From positions 682,001-746,000 of the forward strand of contig CAVSDT010000001.1 in the NCBI GenBank assembly GCA_963726825.1: a DNA stretch of 64,000 nucleotides. Reading direction: 5' to 3'. How positions within the stretch are numbered: the first letter of the stretch is position 1; the number at the start of each line of letters is the position of its first letter. Made by a program: the position numbers and the translations under genes. This stretch comes from DATLGB01 sp963726825. Its GTDB lineage: Bacteria; Actinomycetota; Thermoleophilia; Solirubrobacterales; Solirubrobacteraceae. Under the pieces are notes generated by a model, which saw only the letters and a list, made by a program, of their open reading frames with translations, was not told the DNA's origin and made no database searches. Shown in pieces: positions 8,930-16,479 of this stretch.

Positions 8930-9810
8930 GCGGGGACCTTCTCGGCGAGCTCCTCGTCGGCCTGCGGGGTCGACGCGGCGGCACGGGCCTCGTACGCGGC
9001 GCGGCCATGGCCGCCCGCAGCGCCGATCAGCAGCTGGTCGGCCTTCAGCGCCTTGGCGACCCTGAGCCGCGCCGAGTGCGGCAGGACGGCCATGAACTGG
9101 CCGATGTAGCCGGTGAGCCGGGGGACGAAGACCTCGAAGCGCGGCTGCACGAGGGCGGCGACGAGCGCGTCGGCGACCTGCTCGGGCGTCGCCCGCTTGA
9201 CGAACGGCGAGTCCTCGATGCCCGACGCGAGCTCCGTGGCGACCAGGGAGGGCATGACGACGGAGACGTCGATGCCCGCGTCGCGCAGCTCGACGTAGAT
9301 CGCCTCGGAGAACCCGACGACGCCGTGCTTGACCGCGCAGTACGTCGCGCCGCCGGGGAAGCCGCTCTTGCCCGCGACGGACGCGACGTTGACGATGTGG
9401 CCGCTCCCGCGCGGCTTCATCCGGCGGATCGCCTCCTTGGAGCCGTGGATGACGGCGTGGAGGTTGAGCTCGAGCTGGCGGTGGGCGGTCGTCTCGGTCT
9501 CGTCCTCCACGGCGGCGAGCGGCATGATGCCGGCGTTGTTGATCAGGACGTCCAGCGGGCCGAGCTCGCGCTCCACGTCGTCCAGGAACGCGGTGAAGCC
9601 CGGGCGGTCGGTGACGTCGAGGTAGCGGGCGAGGGTGCCGCCCCCCAGGTCGGCGGCGGTGCGCTCGGCCGTCGCGAGGTCGACGTCGCCGATGGCGACG
9701 CGCGCGCCGCGCGCGACGAGCGCCTTCGCCGTCGCGGCGCCGATGCCGCGTCCGCCGCCGGTGACGACGACGACCTTGCCGTGGAGGGATCGGGGCTGCG
9801 TCTTGGCCAT
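8926..9810 (-). CDS. short-chain dehydrogenase/reductase
   Basis: A 294-residue classical SDR. The cofactor loop TGGGRGIG is at residues 17-24, NNAG at 91-94, and the catalytic triad is Ser144, Tyr157 and Lys161 (the latter two in YCAVK). Asp42 in GDVD, after the second strand, suggests NAD(H) preference over NADP(H). The C-terminal 60 residues extend beyond the usual 250-residue core and carry a hydrophobic stretch, as in SDRs acting on lipid or retinol-like substrates. Substrate unknown. It is a single gene, convergent with the transglycosylase. Confidence 0.88.
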   Translation of the reverse strand: MAKTQPRSLHGKVVVVTGGGRGIGAATAKALVARGARVAIGDVDLATAERTAADLGGGTLARYLDVTDRPGFTAFLDDVERELGPLDVLINNAGIMPLAAVEDETETTAHRQLELNLHAVIHGSKEAIRRMKPRGSGHIVNVASVAGKSGFPGGATYCAVKHGVVGFSEAIYVELRDAGIDVSVVMPSLVATELASGIEDSPFVKRATPEQVADALVAALVQPRFEVFVPRLTGYIGQFMAVLPHSARLRVAKALKADQLLIGAAGGHGRAAYEARAAASTPQADEELAEKVPA

Positions 9811-9843
9811 GGCCGAGACGCTACCGCAAAGTTGACGGGGGCG

Positions 9844-10713
9844 TCACAAATACGCCCCAGACGGGAGGAAGGGTCGCATCGGACCCGTCTCGCCGCGCAC
9901 GCAGACCGCCCCGCCCGGGCGCAGCGGCACCCCGGCCTCGAGCAGCTCGTCCATCGCCCACGCCTGTCCGGCGTCGAGGAAGGCGACCTCCGCGTCGACT
10001 CCGGCGGCGGCGGCCGCAGCGAGCGCCGCGCGCAGCAGCTCGCGCGCCACGGCCTCGTCCTGGGCGGCGAGCAGCGTGACGTCGCCGCCCTCGCGTAGGA
10101 CGGCGAAGCCGCCGCCGTCGTGGACGAGCAGGTGGGCGCCGAGCTCGACCATCTGGCCCACGTCGTCGCCATGCGCCGCACCGCGGACGACGCGGCTTGC
10201 CACGTCGCAGAGCCCCCGGTCCTGCGGCCAGCGCCCCTCCCGCACCGTTGCGGGACGGACCGGAGGCCGCTTGACGGGGCCGCCCGCGTCGAAGCTCGGC
10301 CGCAGCTCGAAGCCGGCCCGCTGGTAGGCGCGCAGCGCGCGGTGGTCCTCCGAGGCGAGGATGATCCCGCCGCGGGTCCCCTCCGCGGCGGTCAGCGCGC
10401 CGGCGAGCAGCGCCCGGCCGAGGCCCCCGGACTGCGCGGGGGGGTCGACGACGAGCAGCGACAGCCCCCAGAGGCCCTCGCGCTCGATGCCGAGGGCGAC
10501 ACCGACGACGCGGTCTCCGTCGGCGGCGACCCACGCGCCGGCCGGAGTGGTGGCGAGGCAGTGGCGCACCCGGGCCAGGGTGCGCCGCTGCATCTGCGGC
10601 GTGACGGGCCGCTCGGGCTGGCCGAAGCGGCGCGCGAGGTCGGCGAAGGCGGCGACCTGCACGGTCCCGACCGCGGGGACGTCCGCCTCGGTCATCGGTC
10701 GCACGTCGGGCAT
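9844..10713 (-). CDS. GNAT family N-acetyltransferase
   Basis: A 289-residue protein with an N-terminal GNAT domain. MPDVRPMTEADVPAVGTVQV is a typical GNAT start, LSLLVVDPPAQSGGLGRALL contains the acetyl-CoA pyrophosphate-binding loop (QSGGLG), and YQRAGFELRPSF closes the domain. The following 130 residues (after PPVRPATVREG) look like a degenerate second GNAT half, so it may be a tandem GNAT. Acceptor substrate unknown. It starts with ATG at 10713 and is a single gene downstream of csoR, 26 bases away on the same strand. Confidence 0.8.
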   Translation of the reverse strand: MPDVRPMTEADVPAVGTVQVAAFADLARRFGQPERPVTPQMQRRTLARVRHCLATTPAGAWVAADGDRVVGVALGIEREGLWGLSLLVVDPPAQSGGLGRALLAGALTAAEGTRGGIILASEDHRALRAYQRAGFELRPSFDAGGPVKRPPVRPATVREGRWPQDRGLCDVASRVVRGAAHGDDVGQMVELGAHLLVHDGGGFAVLREGGDVTLLAAQDEAVARELLRAALAAAAAAGVDAEVAFLDAGQAWAMDELLEAGVPLRPGGAVCVRGETGPMRPFLPSGAYL

Positions 10714-10739
10714 GGACGAGACGGTACGGGCGCGGGTCC

Positions 10740-11021
10740 TCAGGCGCGGACGCGGCTGAAGCGCTGCACCGCGGCCATCAGCTCATCGAGCTTGGCCTCG
10801 GCCTCGGCGGAGTCGCCGCCGGCGACCGCGTCGGCGACGCAGTGGCGCACGTGGCCGTCGAGCACCTTCGCCGCGACCTGCTCGAGCGAGGACTGCACGG
10901 CCGCCACCTGGGTGAGGACGTCGATGCAGTAGGCGTCCTCGTCGACCATGCGCTGCAGGCCCCGCACCTGGCCCTCGATGCGTCGCAGCCGGTTGTGGAG
11001 CGCCTTCGAGTCCGCTTGCAT
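10740..11021 (-). CDS. csoR: CsoR-family copper-sensing repressor
   Basis: A 93-residue DUF156/CsoR protein. The copper ligands Cys32, His57 and Cys61 keep the exact spacing of the C-H-C set known from CsoR, which distinguishes it from FrmR and RcnR. RLRRIEGQVRGLQRMVDED is the family signature helix. Cu(I) binding should release it from DNA. No copper ATPase or chaperone gene adjoins it; the divergent neighbour is a DUF3105 protein. A CsoR-type palindrome at 11033-11047 overlaps its own candidate -10 (TATCCT on the minus strand, 11034-11029), which implies autoregulation. The very short distance from that -10 to the ATG suggests a leaderless or near-leaderless mRNA. Confidence 0.92.
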   Translation of the reverse strand: MQADSKALHNRLRRIEGQVRGLQRMVDEDAYCIDVLTQVAAVQSSLEQVAAKVLDGHVRHCVADAVAGGDSAEAEAKLDELMAAVQRFSRVRA

Positions 11022-11032
11022 GGCCGCCAGGA

Positions 11033-11047
11033 TACCTCCCAGGGGTA
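11033..11047. promoter_or_regulatory. CsoR operator candidate between csoR and the DUF3105 gene
   Basis: TACCTCCCAGGGGTA is an imperfect palindrome (12 of 14 arm positions match around C11040) and resembles the pseudo-palindromic C/G-tract operators of CsoR proteins. It overlaps the csoR -10 on the minus strand. It also lies where the -35 of the rightward gene would be, 17 bases upstream of its candidate -10 TAGCCT (11059-11064). One CsoR tetramer pair could therefore repress both directions. Confidence 0.7.
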
Positions 11048-11074
11048 CCGAAGATCACTAGCCTTGCCCGTCCA

Positions 11075-11776
11075 ATGGCAAGCAGACACGAGGAGAAGGA
11101 GGCGCGCAAGCAGGCGCGTCTCGAGGCGGAGCAGCAGGAGGCGAGGACGCACGCGCGCCAGCGCCGCGTGCAGCTCGTGGCCGGCGGCCTGGCGGCGGCG
11201 GTGATCATCGTCGGCGCGATCGTGCTCGTGCTCTCCGGCGGCGGGGACGGCGGCGGCGGCGACGGCCCACAGCAGGCCTCGAAGGACATCCCGAAGCTGC
11301 CCGCGCAGAAGGTCGAGAGCGAGAAGGCCGCGGCGGCGGCCGCGAAGTGCACGCTGACCAGCTCGCCGATCGAGGGCCGCCAGCACGAGGAGCGCGACTT
11401 CACCGAGGCCGACTACAAGACGAACCCGCCCACGAGCGGCCGGCACTTCCCCCAGTGGGCCGACGACGGCATCTACGCCGCCGCGAGCACCCCGCCGCTG
11501 GGCCAGCTGGTCCACACGCTCGAGCACGGCCGCATCGACGTCCAGTACAAGCCGGGCACGCCGGCGAAGACCGTCAAGCTGCTCGAGGCGTTCGTGGCCG
11601 ACAACGACGGCTACCACATGGTCATGTTCCAGAACCCCACGAAGATGCCGTCGCAGATCGCGGCCACCGCGTGGGGCAAGAGCCTGACGTGCGACACCGT
11701 CGACGACGCGACGATCGACGCCCTGCGGACCTTCCGCGACGCGCACCTCGACAAGGGCCCGGAGCTGATCCCGTAG
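11075..11776 (+). CDS. DUF3105 membrane-anchored extracytoplasmic protein
   Basis: A 233-residue protein: charged coiled N-terminus (about residues 1-33), one membrane helix (LVAGGLAAAVIIVGAIVLVL), a Gly linker, and a DUF3105 domain outside. Conserved parts are NPPTSGRHFPQWADDGIY, LVHTLEHGRIDVQY and GYHMVMFQNP, rich in His and Met, plus two Cys (KCTLTSS, LTCDT). The function of the family is unknown. Being divergent from csoR with the operator placed over its likely promoter, it is probably copper-induced, and the His/Met pattern would suit metal binding; both are inferences. The start ATG at 11075 has little Shine-Dalgarno sequence upstream. Confidence 0.82.
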   Translation: MASRHEEKEARKQARLEAEQQEARTHARQRRVQLVAGGLAAAVIIVGAIVLVLSGGGDGGGGDGPQQASKDIPKLPAQKVESEKAAAAAAKCTLTSSPIEGRQHEERDFTEADYKTNPPTSGRHFPQWADDGIYAAASTPPLGQLVHTLEHGRIDVQYKPGTPAKTVKLLEAFVADNDGYHMVMFQNPTKMPSQIAATAWGKSLTCDTVDDATIDALRTFRDAHLDKGPELIP

Positions 11777-11797
11777 CTCCTGCGGCGGCGGCGCGGC

Positions 11798-12406
11798 TCA
11801 GCTGCGCCAGCCGCCGGTCTCGCCGCGGTAGAGGCCACGGCCGGTGGTGACCATCCGGACGGACGCGAGCATGATGCGCAGGTCCAGCGCCGGCGAGGCG
11901 CGCTGCACGTAGTGCAGGTCGAGGTCGATCCGCTGCGCCCACGGCAGGGAGGCGCGGCCGTTGACCTGCGCCCAGCCCGTCAGGCCCGGACGGGCGAGCA
12001 GCCGGCCCCGCTGGCGCTCGTCGTAGCGGTCGACCTGCACCTGCACGGTCGGGCGCGGGCCGACGATCGACATCTCCCCGCGCAGGACGTTGATGAGGTT
12101 GGGCAGCTCGTCCAGCGACGTGCGCCGCAGGACGTTGCCGACGCGGGTGATGCGCGCGTCGCCGACGTCGACGACGAGGCCCGCGCCCATCCCCTCGGCA
12201 CCCGAGACCATCGTGCGCAGCTTGTAGAGCTCGAAGGGCTCGCCGAGGCGGCCGACGCGGCGCTGGCGGAACACGGCCGGGCCACGGCTCTCGAGCCGGA
12301 TCGCGACGGCGGCGACGGCGATGATCGGCGCCGTGAGCAGCAGGGCGGTGGCCGCGATCAGGACGTCGAGCGCGCGGCGCAGCGGCGAGTCCAGCCAGCG
12401 GCTCAC
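11798..12406 (-). CDS. polyprenyl-phosphate sugar-1-phosphate transferase (WcaJ/PglC-like)
   Basis: A 202-residue monotopic phosphoglycosyl transferase. It begins RALDVLIAATALLLTAPIIA (re-entrant helix), then RLESRGPAVFRQRRVGR, FELYKLRTM, RTSLDELPNLINVLRGEMSI, VGPRP and RPGLTGWAQVNGR, all signatures of the bacterial sugar transferase family; the Asp-Glu pair in SLDELP is catalytic. It starts assembly of a surface polysaccharide by loading sugar-phosphate on undecaprenyl phosphate. The N-terminal CoA-binding-like half of long WbaP/WcaJ enzymes is absent. GTG start overlaps the upstream glycosyltransferase stop (GTGA). Confidence 0.92.
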   Translation of the reverse strand: MSRWLDSPLRRALDVLIAATALLLTAPIIAVAAVAIRLESRGPAVFRQRRVGRLGEPFELYKLRTMVSGAEGMGAGLVVDVGDARITRVGNVLRRTSLDELPNLINVLRGEMSIVGPRPTVQVQVDRYDERQRGRLLARPGLTGWAQVNGRASLPWAQRIDLDLHYVQRASPALDLRIMLASVRMVTTGRGLYRGETGGWRS

Positions 12407-13533
12407 CGCGTCTCCTCCACCGGTTCCCAGCCCTGGGGGGTGCCGTGGCGCAGGTGGTCGGCGAGGCCGGCCGCGATCGAGGCGGTCGTGAGGACGTAGT
12501 AGCGGGCGATCAAGAGCGGGCGGGAGCGTACGCGGCCCCCGGCCAGAGCCGCACCGAGCACGCCCAGCTGCACCGCCACCGCGACGGCGTACGGCGGCCG
12601 CCGCACCAGCCGCAGGCTCGCGGCGAGGGCGAGCAGGTGCAGAAACGGCGAGGCGTAGCGCAGCCACCGGTGCGAGGCGAGCATGAGGAGGTACAGGGGC
12701 GGGAAGCCGCGCGGGTCGAGCAGCCCGCCCCGGAGGATGATCGGCCACGCGTTGAGCATCATCCGCCGCTTGCGGGCCCACTCGCCCTCGACCGAGGGCA
12801 CCATCCGCTCCGTCGCCCGCGCCTGGGGCACGTAGACGGCACGGCGGCCGCGGCGCACGAGGGTGAAGGGGAGGAGGAGGTCGTGGCCCATCGGCACCGG
12901 CGGCACGACGTAGTCGGCGCGGCGCACGGCGTAGATCGCCCCGTTGCCCGCCGTCACGGAGGCCAGGGCGGACTCGCGGGCGCGCAGGAACAGCTCGTAG
13001 CGCCAGTACACGCCCTCCTGGTTCGTGCCGCCGTCGGAGACGAAGGTCACCGCACCGCAGGCGTAGCCGACCCGCGGGTCGGCGGCGAACGCGCCCACAA
13101 GCGCCCGCAGCGCATCCGGCGCCCAGTGGGCGTTGGCGTCCGAGAAGGCCAGCAGGTCGCCCGTGGAGGCCGCGACGGCCGCGTCCTGGGCGCGCATCTT
13201 CCCGCCGCGGGGCAGCTCGAGCACGACGTCGGCGCCGGCGGCCCGCGCGCGCTCGGCGGTGCGGTCGGCGCCGGGGTCCGCGCCGCCGTCGACCGCGACG
13301 ATGACCTCCAGGCGCGAGCGGGGCCAGTCGAGCGCCAGCGCGTCGGCGACCTTCGCGGCGACGACCTTCTCCTCCTTGTAGGCGGCGACGATCACCGAGA
13401 CGCGCGGCAGCGGGTCGGTGAGCTCGGCGGGGGCCGGCGTCGCCCGTCCGCGGCCCAGCAGCCACAGCAGCACGCCGTAGCCGACCTGGGCGTAGGTCAG
13501 CAGGAGAGCCGGGAGCCAGAAGGCGATGCGCAT
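12403..13533 (-). CDS. family 2 glycosyltransferase, membrane-bound
   Basis: A 376-residue processive-type GT2. After an N-terminal helix (AFWLPALLLTYAQVGYGVLL) comes the GT-A domain: VSVIVAAYKEEKVVAAKVAD, the nucleotide-binding VAVDGGADPG, and SDANAHW as the metal-binding DxD-like motif. Several C-terminal helices follow. It should extend the polysaccharide begun by the downstream sugar transferase, with which it is translationally coupled. The ATG at 13545 is an alternative start four codons upstream. It is divergent from the GNAT at 13556 with at most 22 bases between starts, leaving room only for overlapping promoters. Confidence 0.85.
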   Translation of the reverse strand: MRIAFWLPALLLTYAQVGYGVLLWLLGRGRATPAPAELTDPLPRVSVIVAAYKEEKVVAAKVADALALDWPRSRLEVIVAVDGGADPGADRTAERARAAGADVVLELPRGGKMRAQDAAVAASTGDLLAFSDANAHWAPDALRALVGAFAADPRVGYACGAVTFVSDGGTNQEGVYWRYELFLRARESALASVTAGNGAIYAVRRADYVVPPVPMGHDLLLPFTLVRRGRRAVYVPQARATERMVPSVEGEWARKRRMMLNAWPIILRGGLLDPRGFPPLYLLMLASHRWLRYASPFLHLLALAASLRLVRRPPYAVAVAVQLGVLGAALAGGRVRSRPLLIARYYVLTTASIAAGLADHLRHGTPQGWEPVEETR

Positions 13534-13555
13534 CGCGCGGGGCATACTGCACGAG

Positions 13556-14095
13556 ATGCCGCCGGTGCCGCCGCCCGATCCGCCGTTGACCGACGGCGAG
13601 CTGACGCTGCGCTGGCGCCGGCCGGAGGACGGGCCGGCCCTCGAGGAGATCCTCCACGATCCCGACATCACCCGCTGGACGCGCGTGCCGGAGCGCTACG
13701 GGCCGGGTGACTTCGAGGCGTTCCTCGTGCGGTCGGAGGCCGAGCGCCTCGACGGGGACGGCCTCACGCTGCTCGTCGTCGACGCGCAGGACCGGATCCT
13801 CGGCTCCGTCGCCCTCCATGAGATCGGGTCCCCGCGACCCGACATCGGCTACTGGGTCGCCGCGAGCGCGCGCGGCCGGTCCGTGGCGCCCCGCGCGGTG
13901 CGCCTGCTGCGCGACTGGGCCCACGAGACGCTGGGGCTCGATCGGATCGAGATCCACGTCCACCCGGACAACGCGGCGTCGCAACGGGCCGCGCGCAAGG
14001 CGGGCTTCGAGCCCACCGGGCGCATGCGCGCGTCGCGTCGCGACACCTCGCAACAGCTCGCCGTCTTCGCGTGGCGCGCGAACGACGAGGGATAG
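13556..14095 (+). CDS. RimJ/RimL-type GNAT acetyltransferase
   Basis: A 179-residue GNAT of the Rim type: LTLRWRRPEDGPALEEILHD at the N-terminus, IGYWVAASARGRSVAPRAVR as the CoA-binding segment, and RIEIHVHPDNAASQRAARKA then GFEPTGRMR near the end, all conserved in the family. Members acetylate protein N-termini or small amines; the substrate here is unknown. The ATG at 13556 is chosen because the family start follows soon after. It is followed after six bases by the unrecognised gene at 14102, likely co-transcribed. Confidence 0.85.
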   Translation: MPPVPPPDPPLTDGELTLRWRRPEDGPALEEILHDPDITRWTRVPERYGPGDFEAFLVRSEAERLDGDGLTLLVVDAQDRILGSVALHEIGSPRPDIGYWVAASARGRSVAPRAVRLLRDWAHETLGLDRIEIHVHPDNAASQRAARKAGFEPTGRMRASRRDTSQQLAVFAWRANDEG

Positions 14096-14101
14096 CCGCG
14101 C

Positions 14102-14563
14102 GTGGACCGCGATCGCCCCCTCGTCGTGCTGCTGCTCCCGCAGCGCCTGGAGGACTTCGCCCACCGGGCGCTCGCCGAGGACCTGCTGCGCGCGGACGGC
14201 GTCGTCGCCGTCGATCCTCCGCGCCTCTCCTACGCGCGCCTGGCCCGCTGGCCGGAGGCGCTCGGCGTCCTCGTCTCCCAGCGCCAGGCCAAGCGCCTGC
14301 GCAAGCACCTCCCCGGGCGTCCCGCCGCGGTCGCGGTCTTCGATCCCGCCCAGTACCTGCTCGCCCGCTCCGTGCTGGTGCTCGAGGAGGACTGCGAGCT
14401 GTGGTACGGCGCGCTCGACCACGATCCCGAGACCGCGGGGTCTCGCCTGACGGAGCTGCACGCGCTGGCCGGCCAGCGCGCGTCCATGACCTTCGACGCC
14501 GGCGGCGCCGCGATGCGTGCGCGCCTGGCGGACGCGCTCGAGGCGGCGGGCCGGCCGGGTTAG
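14102..14563 (+). CDS. hypothetical protein
   Basis: A 153-residue protein with a GTG start, not recognised. It begins DRPLVVLLLPQRLEDFAHRA, predicted beta strand then helix, and alternates strands and helices as in a Rossmann-like or glycosyltransferase-B-like half domain (LGVLVSQRQAKRLRKHLPGR, VAVFDPAQYLLARSVL). The acidic ALDHDPETAG stretch is followed by an amphipathic C-terminal helix. There is no signal peptide or membrane helix. It lies just after the GNAT gene and ends four bases before the convergent 14568 gene. The codon pattern matches that of neighbours, so it is probably a real gene. Confidence 0.55.
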   Translation: MDRDRPLVVLLLPQRLEDFAHRALAEDLLRADGVVAVDPPRLSYARLARWPEALGVLVSQRQAKRLRKHLPGRPAAVAVFDPAQYLLARSVLVLEEDCELWYGALDHDPETAGSRLTELHALAGQRASMTFDAGGAAMRARLADALEAAGRPG

Positions 14564-14567
14564 GCCT

Positions 14568-16478
14568 TCAGCCGCGGGCGGTGCGCGGCCGCGGCCTGGC
14601 CCCGCGCAGCAGGTCGACCGCGTTGAAGGTCAGCTGCGACACGGCGGCGTCGTCGGTGGCCAGGCGCGACACCCACCCGTCGACACCGATGCGCACCACG
14701 AGGCCTTCGCCCTGGCGGACGACGCTGAAGACGGGGCGCTCCGGCCGCGGGGAGACGTTGTCGCGCTCCGCCTTGGCGGCCTCCTCCTCCGTCAGCGGCT
14801 GCGCGATCGCGGCGAGCACCTTGCCCTCCCCGGGAGAGGCCAGCTCCTCGGCGCGGGAGAAGCCCCCGAGCGTGCCGGAGAACCCGACGAGGGCGCGTGA
14901 GTCGCCCTCGTCGCGCGTGACCGACAGCGGCTCGCCCCCGGCCAGCCGGCGGGGCGGGGCGAGGGTGCCGCCGAACGCGTCCCGGGGCCCGACGGCCGTG
15001 CCGCGCGTCAGGCGGCGGTCGGCCACCGTGACGGCCGCGCGCAGCGACGGGCTGCCGAAGAGGCCGACGCGACCGCCGGCGGCGACGTAGGCGCGCAGGC
15101 GGCGCGCCAGCCCGGAGGACACGTAGCGCGGCGCCCCGGCGAACAGCAGGCCGCCCTTGGCGTCGCGGGCGGGCTGGTCGTCGAGGCTGAGCGCGAGGTC
15201 GGTGGTGAGGTCGTAGGGGACCGCGTTGCGCTCCAGCCACACCAGGAGCGGCGCGACGTCGTCGGCGAAGCCGTCCGGCAGGCCGCCGGGGTAGCCGAAC
15301 ACCCGGGGGTAGGGGACGGGGCGGGCGGCCGAGAGCACGTCGGGCAGCCCGTCGTCCTCGCCGGAGTCCTGGACGGGGTCCTGCGCCAGCCAGGTGATCG
15401 TCGGGAGCACGACGGTCAACGGCGCGTGGCCGCGACCCTGAACGGCGAACGGCACGGTCGTCTCGTCGCCGCGGGAGGAGACGGTGAGCAGGTAGGCCCC
15501 CGTCCCCGCGGTCGGCGCGCGCACGACGAGGGTGGTGGAGCGCTTGGGGCGCCGCGCGCGGTCCAGGATCCGGCTGGACCCGACCTTGCGCAGCGTCCAG
15601 CCGTACCGGCGGCCGCGCGCGTCGACGCGGAAGCTCGTGACCGTCCCGGCGCGCACCGGGCGCACCGGCGGCTGCACGGCGACGGTGCGGACGGTGAAGC
15701 CCGGGCGGCCGCGGATCTGGCCGGTCTGCGCCGGGATCGCGGTCGAGCGCCCGAGGTTGCCCGCCTTGTCGCGGACCTCCACGGCGATGAGGTACGTGCC
15801 CACCGGCGCGGCGGCCCCGGACGTCAGGCGCCCGTCCCAACGCCCCGAGAGCGCGCCCTTCTCGCCCTCGAAGCGGGCGACGATGCGCTGCGGGCCGCGG
15901 TCGGTGCGCACGACGCTGTAGCGCGGGGGGCGGAAGTCCGACACGCCGGTGACGGCGAAGCGGACCGGCTGGCCGGGGCGCACGACGATGTCGCGGCGGC
16001 GGATGGTCAGCCGGGGCGAGGGCGGCGTGGTGTCGACGAAGAAGCGGCGGGGGGCGAGCAGGGAGCGGCCGTCGCCGCCGAGCGTCACGCGGATGCGGTA
16101 GGGCCCGTCGGGCACGACGCGGCCGGCGTCGTCGCGGCCGTCCCAGACGACCGCGACCGGTCGCCCGGGCCGGATCCGGCGGCCCTCGGCGACGCGCGCG
16201 ACCTGCACGCCGTCAGCGTCGATGACGTCGACCTCGGCGTCGTCGTCGGAGACGTCGCCCTCGAAGACGAGCGGCTCGCGGTCGCGCACGCCGTCCCCGT
16301 TGGGGGAGAAGAACGTCACCGCCCGTGTGACCGTCAGGACGGCCGGCTGCGCCTTCAGCCGCGACGCGAGGAAGAAGGCGCCGAGCGTCGCCAGGGCGAG
16401 GACCGCGAAGGCGATCACCGCGAACCGCCCGGCGGCGGCAGGCGCCGGTGCGGGCGGCGGCACCGCGGGGTCGGTCAC
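14568..16478 (-). CDS. membrane-anchored protein with Ig-like and GATase-like domains
   Basis: A 636-residue protein: short Pro-rich cytoplasmic tail, one helix (FAVIAFAVLALATLGAFFLA), then an extracytoplasmic region. FSPNGDGVRDREPLVFEGDV and VVWDGRDDAGRVVPDGPYRI are FlgD-Ig-like strands; a second Ig-like repeat follows (RWDGRLTSGAAAPVGTYLI). The C-terminal 290 residues (TVVLPTITWLAQDPV and VPYDLTTDLALSL) resemble the glutamine-amidotransferase-like domain found in N,N-dimethylformamidase large subunits. This domain set is unusual. It lies downstream of a LytR_C protein and a CapD-type epimerase in one leftward cluster, so a role in the cell surface is likely, but no reaction can be assigned. 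Confidence 0.6.
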   Translation of the reverse strand: MTDPAVPPPAPAPAAAGRFAVIAFAVLALATLGAFFLASRLKAQPAVLTVTRAVTFFSPNGDGVRDREPLVFEGDVSDDDAEVDVIDADGVQVARVAEGRRIRPGRPVAVVWDGRDDAGRVVPDGPYRIRVTLGGDGRSLLAPRRFFVDTTPPSPRLTIRRRDIVVRPGQPVRFAVTGVSDFRPPRYSVVRTDRGPQRIVARFEGEKGALSGRWDGRLTSGAAAPVGTYLIAVEVRDKAGNLGRSTAIPAQTGQIRGRPGFTVRTVAVQPPVRPVRAGTVTSFRVDARGRRYGWTLRKVGSSRILDRARRPKRSTTLVVRAPTAGTGAYLLTVSSRGDETTVPFAVQGRGHAPLTVVLPTITWLAQDPVQDSGEDDGLPDVLSAARPVPYPRVFGYPGGLPDGFADDVAPLLVWLERNAVPYDLTTDLALSLDDQPARDAKGGLLFAGAPRYVSSGLARRLRAYVAAGGRVGLFGSPSLRAAVTVADRRLTRGTAVGPRDAFGGTLAPPRRLAGGEPLSVTRDEGDSRALVGFSGTLGGFSRAEELASPGEGKVLAAIAQPLTEEEAAKAERDNVSPRPERPVFSVVRQGEGLVVRIGVDGWVSRLATDDAAVSQLTFNAVDLLRGARPRPRTARG

Positions 16479-16479
16479 G

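Noticed and set aside
11798..14461. An 887-codon frame ending in the sugar transferase
   Set aside because: Most of it is Arg/Ala-rich antisense to the GNAT and other genes; the transferase starts at GTG 12406.
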